The notes under the pieces were generated by a model. That model worked only from the letters and a program-made list of their open reading frames with translations, did no database searches and was not told the origin of the DNA. From Collybia mongolica (lineage: Eukaryota; Basidiomycota; Agaricomycetes; Agaricales; Clitocybaceae), in contig JAAXNY010000011.1 of the NCBI GenBank assembly GCA_013420905.1, positions 2,790,001 through 2,854,000 on the forward strand: a DNA stretch of 64,000 nt, read 5' to 3'. Within the stretch, counting starts at the first letter, position 1. Each line of letters starts with the position of its first letter. A program made the position numbers and the translations under genes. This document shows, one piece after another, positions 59,428 to 64,000 of the stretch.

Positions 59428-61208
59428 AGCTCCTACCATCATCCAGGCATCCAAAGCATTGGAGGATTTGTGTAAGAATACTCAATCCAGCATGGGCAAA
59501 TGGGAAGGGGCATATCAATCCTACTAAGCTTGATCCATTTATCAGAGCACAGATAGAAGGAATGGAATTGATGCTCAATCTTTTTACAAATCCCTGCCCC
59601 ATGATTTGCAATAAATGGTGAGCTTCAGCATGTCAAGCCTCAATCTCAAGGGGAAGAGGAAGATACTATGCACAAACCTTTGCATGACTGAGTGGCAGTT
59701 CATTTTGGACTATTCTGTGCTTCCTGTAAACCCATTTGGAAGTTGGAATGAATCCCTTGTATCTAATATCAACTTATATCTCCAGGAACTTGGGAAGGAC
59801 ATTACTGCAAAAATGATTGTGGATTTCTTGGCTTGTCCTGATGTCAAGGAGAAGCACAGTATTACCTGATCAATATCAGAGCAGACAGTGCATCAATATC
59901 TGAACATATTAGGTTTTAGATGGAAACATCCAGAAAAGGGACAATATGCTGATGGGCATGAGTGTGAAGACATTGTCTGGTATTGCAAGTACAACATTTT
60001 GCCTCAATGGAAGAAAACACAGGATCAGACATTTACCTGGGCAAGGGACAACATTTGTGAGGCAGGTCCAGTGCCAGGTCAATGTGTTGTCACACGGTCT
60101 CATGATGAATTAATCTTCCATGCAAATGATTGGCATTGTAAATCTTGGTATCACAAGGATGCACCAATCAAGCCATATGTAAAGGGTGAAGGTGCATCCC
60201 TAACAATAGCTGATTTTGCTTCTGCTGATTCTGGTTGGCTTCAATCTCCTGATGGAACACAAAATGCATGTCAGGTTATGAGGCCTGGAAAACATAAACA
60301 TGGGTACTTTACTTGTGAAGCCATTGAATTGCAGGCCCATGAAGTGATGGATATTCTTCAAGTATACTACCCCGATATTGAACATGCCTTTATATATGAC
60401 AATGTACCAACTCACCTCAAGTGGCCTGATAATTCCCTCTCAGCATGAGACATGCCCAAAAATATCCCCAAACCTGGCAAGAATTGGATGATTGAGGTTA
60501 CCAAATGCAATGCTGATGTCAAACCTGTGTACAAGTCCAATGGATCACTTGAAAAGATAAAATTTCCTATGTGCAACACACAGTTTCTGGACGGGATGCC
60601 TCAAGAACTGTATTTTCCAGAGGACCACCCATGTGCTGGAGTATTTAAAGGCATGGCAAAAATTCTTGAAGAGTGTGGATATGGCAATATCAAAGGTACA
60701 GGCTGAGTTTAAAGGATTTAAATGTACACCTCCTGCATTGAGTTGTTGTTGCCACAGGATCCTATACAATCAACCTGACTTCACTGACATTGACTCAGTC
60801 CTCAAGAATACTTGTCATGATTGGGGGTTTTGAGTGATCTTTCTTCCTCAATCCTGCTGTACACTCAATTTCATTGAGCAGTGTTGGGGGTATGCAAAAA
60901 GAATCTATCAAATGAACCCAGAAACATTACAGGAAGGTCAACTCTGGAAGAATGCATTAGCAGCTCTGGATGCAATCCCAATTGAGTACATATGGCAGTA
61001 AGTGTGAACTGACTAACTTTATGTTAATTTGTTGACTAAACCTCTCATTAGGTTTGCAAATAAGTCTCAATGGTTTATGGATGCATATGAGAGGGGTCTC
61101 AATGGCTGCCACTCATTTTTCAACATAAAGCAGATCTGTCAAAGATCTAGGAAGAACACTTATTATGAAGAAGTTCTTAGGAAACTGATTATTGATTATT
61201 TGTGCTAA
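59428..61208 (+). pseudogene. DDE-superfamily transposase pseudogene
   Basis: Pieces in order: QASKALEDLCKNTQSSMGKW (59445), PFIRAQIEGMELMLNLFTNP, DYSVLPVNPFGSWNESL, LGKDITAKMIVDFLACPDVK, then YLNILGFRWKHPEKGQYADG (59893), KGEGASLTIADFASADSGWL and IYDNVPTHLKWPDNSLSA up to a TGA at 60446-60448. After it comes DMPKN in the same frame, then a shift to FKCTPPALSCCC and FIEQCWGYAKRIYQMNP, and a 50-60 bp intron near 61000 before FANKSQWFMDAYERGLNG. This order matches a DDE endonuclease family that is abundant in mushrooms. Several stops and at least two shifts make it non-functional. The N-terminus is cut by the left direct repeat. Confidence 0.7.
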
Positions 61209-61248
61209 TGAGTTGCAGGCTATTGATCTGTGGTATTCTGGGGATAAG

Positions 61249-61618
61249 TGGTGAGATCAACTGTGTAGGGAAGGGGGCACTCAGGATGCAGGCAGCTTAG
61301 TTGCATGAAGATGACCCAGACCTAAGGTATTGCAAAGGTGCAGACCCTGAAGGGTGAGCACCAGGTATATACAGTACATCAATGGGTAAACTAAGGAGAT
61401 ATGTTGGAATACAATATAGGCCTAAACTTGGGCATGCAACAGTGCACTGGTAAGGTGCCTGTAAGGAGTAATGTACTGTCCATGAAAGGGGTAAGGGGCA
61501 GGGTCATAAGGTTAGTAAGATTACACTGAAGTCGGGTGCATGGCAGCATATGGAGACATACAATAGTGTGATGTTAGTCCAAGTGACTAGATGGGGGTGA
61601 ACTAGTGCTCCCCTTATA
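61249..61618 (+). repeat. 370-bp direct repeat, right copy
   Basis: Matches 59059-59427 over its full length with many transitions. Confidence 0.6.
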
Positions 61619-62320
61619 TACTCTGTATTCTGCAACCAACTTCTTGGTCCTTCAGCAATTGGGAACTCTTCTAAACTATATAACCTAGAGGACACATAGG
61701 GTTTGCTCCCAGTGCACTTGGTATTGTCAATGTTAGTTATTAAGCTTCTTAAATGCAAACAAATAATTTCTATCTCGTCTGGCCATGGAGACATCCATCC
61801 AGGCAGAGTCTGTTCACCCACATACACCGAAAAAACAAAATAACACGTATACTATTCATCACTTCCACATGCATACCGCTTTTCTCCCCCCGCCCCCGCC
61901 CCCCCAAAAGAGCTCATACAACATCACACATAAAAAAACAACGACCATCACAATCAAACCAAATAACAATACTCAATACTCGAACTCACTACTCATAGCA
62001 TAAACCGTGGCCGAAAAAAAAAAAAAAACAACGTATCATAGCAGCACAACGAATGCGAGTGCGAGAAAAATAGAAATAAAGGGTAGGTGGGTAAAGAGTA
62101 AGGGATAAGGGATAAACGGTAGGGGTAGGGGGTTCGGTCGTTAAAAGTACAGCACCGTAGTGTCAGCGTCACGTCGCCATCGCCGGCTCGTCGCGTATCT
62201 CATCCTCAAGCACGTTTTGTGTTCCATTCCGCCGTGCCTCCACTTCCTTCCATCCATCCATCCATCCATTTCCGTCGTCCGTCCGTCCATCCACTCATCC
62301 ATTCATTCCCCACCCCAAAC
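61619..62320. other. P5 downstream region, no gene
   Basis: Contains an A-tract near 62014-62028 and CCAT repeats near 62245-62275. Probably the 3' UTR and downstream flank of P5, which ends at 62321. Confidence 0.35.
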
Positions 62321-64000
62321 CTACCGCCGCTCCCCAACCGGAATGCTCTCATACGTCGGCGGGATCTCCGCCTGCTCCTCCCTCTCATCCTCCCCCGCAT
62401 CCACTCGCCCCCCATCCCGGTGCACCAGCACCCCGCTCCCGCCCCCTCCGCCCGCCCCCAGCCCCGCAGCATGCGCCCCACTCATGCGCCGCATCCCAGG
62501 CCCATTCGCGAGGTACGCCCTGCGCGCCTCCTCGTCCATCCCCACCCCCGCGCCCTCCCCGTCCGGCGCACCGTTCACAACACCCAGCCCGCCCGCACCC
62601 CCGCCCCCACTCCTCGCAAACGCCTCGCGCTCCTTCGCGCTCCGCCCCCCAGTCCCCGTCCCCGAGTTACTCTGGCTCTGGCTCTGGCTCTGCGACCCCG
62701 ACGACACGCTCGCGCTCCTCCCATGCCCCCCCACGCCCGGCGGATAATACCCCTGCGAATGCGGGTTCGGCAAGAGCCCCGGGTAGGGCTGCGCATACTG
62801 CGGGTCGCGCGGCGGCATCCCATGGTACGCGCTCGACGCCGTCCCCGCGCTGCCCGTGCCCGTGCCCGCGTCCGAGAGCGTCGGCGGCGGCGGCGAGTGC
62901 GGTGGGCCCGCGTGCGGGTAGTAGCTCCCACTCCCGTCGTAGCTCGCCGTCGGGTACCCGTAGTCCGCCGAGCGCTGCTTCGCGTGGTGGTGGGGCGCGC
63001 CCGCAGTACCCAGCCCGACGCCAGTGGCCATCGCCCCGGGGCGTTCACCCATCTCCCCCCCTCCCCCTCCCCCTCGCCCTCCTGGGCCGGCAGGGTTGTA
63101 CACGAACGGCGTGACGAGCCCGCCGACGCCGCTGCCGAGACGCCCGCCCATCCCGTCGTCGTCTGCGTTGGCGCGCCCGGGCACGTCGTCGTCGAGGGTC
63201 ATGCGCGGGCCGCCGGAGAAGCGCGAGGGGTCGAAGTTGCCGTCGAACTCGGCCTTTTCGCGCTGGCGCTTGCGGTGGCGGAGGCAGAGGAGCAGCGCGA
63301 GGACGAGGACGAGGAGACCGCCGACGCCTAGAGGGGAGGGGGGGTTAGTATTGTGGATTTGGGTAAGATAGACAGGTGGGGTTGGGAAGGGGATGAGACA
63401 GAGGAAAGGAAAGAGGAGAGAGGGTAGGTGGCGGCGGGAGAAGCGAGGAGGGGATGAGAATGGAGAGAGTGGGATCACGAGAAAGGACATATCGACCTGT
63501 CTCCGATCATCATAGGAGAGAGCGGAGAGCGGGCCCCGCCAGAAGAGTAAAAGGCCAAAAAATAAAGTAAAGGGAGATATGAAAAGATAGGAGGGAGGCC
63601 CAGACCCAACAATGACTCAACCGAGCCGCGATAACGCCAAAATAAAGTAACAGAAGGGGCGGAAAACGCAAAAAGTATGAATGGATGATACTCGCCTCCA
63701 ACGACGCCGCCCACAATGGCGCCCGTGTTCCCGCCGCTGCTGCTGCCGCCGCCAGGGAGGCTGCTGATAACGCTCCCGGGCGCATGTACCGTCGTGACCT
63801 GTATAACCGTCGTGAAAAGTTGTCCATCGCTTGTGCCACTATTATTAATAACGATCATCAATAAAGGAAGCGGAGGTGGTGATAAGAGGGCCGGACGTAC
63901 ACGGATGTCGATTGCATGACAGTTGTCGAGGGCGTCGTCAGCGTCGAGAGGGTGTCTGAGGTGCTTGATGGGGTGGGTGGCGGGGTCGAGGATGGGGTGC
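62321..64000 (-). CDS. P5: Ser/Pro-rich single-pass membrane protein, intact but cut by window edge
   Basis: Minus strand. Partial exon 1 (64000-63901, Ser/Thr/Pro-rich), exon 2 (63838-63696) and exon 3 (63327-62321) join in phase. Intron 1 is GTACGT...AATAG. Intron 2 uses a GCGAGT donor where P1 has GTAAGT, an apparent GC-AG intron. Exon 2 gives TSDGQLFTTVIQVTTVHAPG and TGAIVGGVVGG. Exon 3 gives the membrane segment (GVGGLLVLVLALLLC), the basic RHRKRQREK, a conserved FDGNFDPSRF...MTLDDDV block and a long Gly/Ser tail. It then has a conserved end, ARRAYLANGPGMRR, and PPTYESIPVGERR with a PPxY-type motif that could recruit WW-domain ubiquitin ligases (inference). This copy is CpG-normal and is the best candidate for the functional parent of P1-P4. 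Confidence 0.75.

Noticed and set aside
59059..61618. Calling 59059-61618 an LTR retrotransposon
   Set aside because: No primer site, RT, gag or target duplication is visible; only direct repeats around a DDE pseudogene.
1..64000. CRISPR arrays, rRNA or tRNA genes, bacterial operons
   Set aside because: None are seen on either strand.

Overview
This looks like a repeat-rich, gene-poor stretch of a basidiomycete genome, most likely Agaricomycetes. The evidence is the short 45-60 base introns with GTRNGT donors, a NACHT-type NLR fragment of the kind common in mushrooms, a chromodomain Gypsy element, a LINE with RT followed by RNase H, Tc1 transposons, and a strong CpG-to-TpG/CpA mutation signature. 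There are no tRNA, rRNA, CRISPR or bacterial-type features.

Layout. 1-9.7 kb: decayed AT-rich sequence with one broken exon, two long-inverted-repeat elements with perfect 9-bp target duplications (A, 1761-3033; B, 5006-6647), a short-period minisatellite and a foldback repeat. 9.8-13.7 kb: a complete DNA transposon with terminal repeats, target duplication and a ~977-codon transposase-like gene broken by one TGA. 14.1-16.1 kb: a three-exon gene for a Ser/Pro-rich single-pass membrane protein (P1). Related copies lie at 43.0-44.1 (P2), 49.6-50.3 (P3), 47.3-47.8 (P4) and at the right edge on the minus strand (P5, apparently intact). 17.46-35.18 kb: a 5'-truncated LINE with a 15-bp target duplication, split by a 14.2-kb Gypsy element (Gypsy-1, 17835-32066). 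35.2-37.2 kb: an NLR pseudogene. 38.16-42.4 kb: a third 9-bp-TSD element (C) filled with a Tc1 element, a truncated Gypsy-1 LTR and other repeats. 44.46-46.64 kb: a hAT-like non-autonomous element that carries a second Tc1 copy. 48.26-49.48 kb: a solo Gypsy-1 LTR. 50.26-56.56 kb: an intact chromovirus. 59.06-61.62 kb: a DDE transposase pseudogene between 370-bp direct repeats. 62.3-64.0 kb: P5.

The most notable content is Gypsy-1. (i) Its leader holds six successive small hairpins with different perfect stems and one invariant 5-base loop (RCTTG). (ii) Its gag, protease and pol lie in three frames joined by two candidate -1 frameshift sites. (iii) Between pol and the 3' LTR it carries two intact, intron-containing genes on the opposite strand, one encoding a binuclear zinc-cluster-like protein. 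The chromovirus has a textbook -1 frameshift cassette, reuses one of the same heptamers, and shows a candidate self-priming signal. CpG decay runs through the whole window: the LTR differences I can see are CpG transitions, several broken ORFs each have an in-frame TGA where CGA is likely ancestral, and about 3.2 kb (42346-45588) has no CpG at all.
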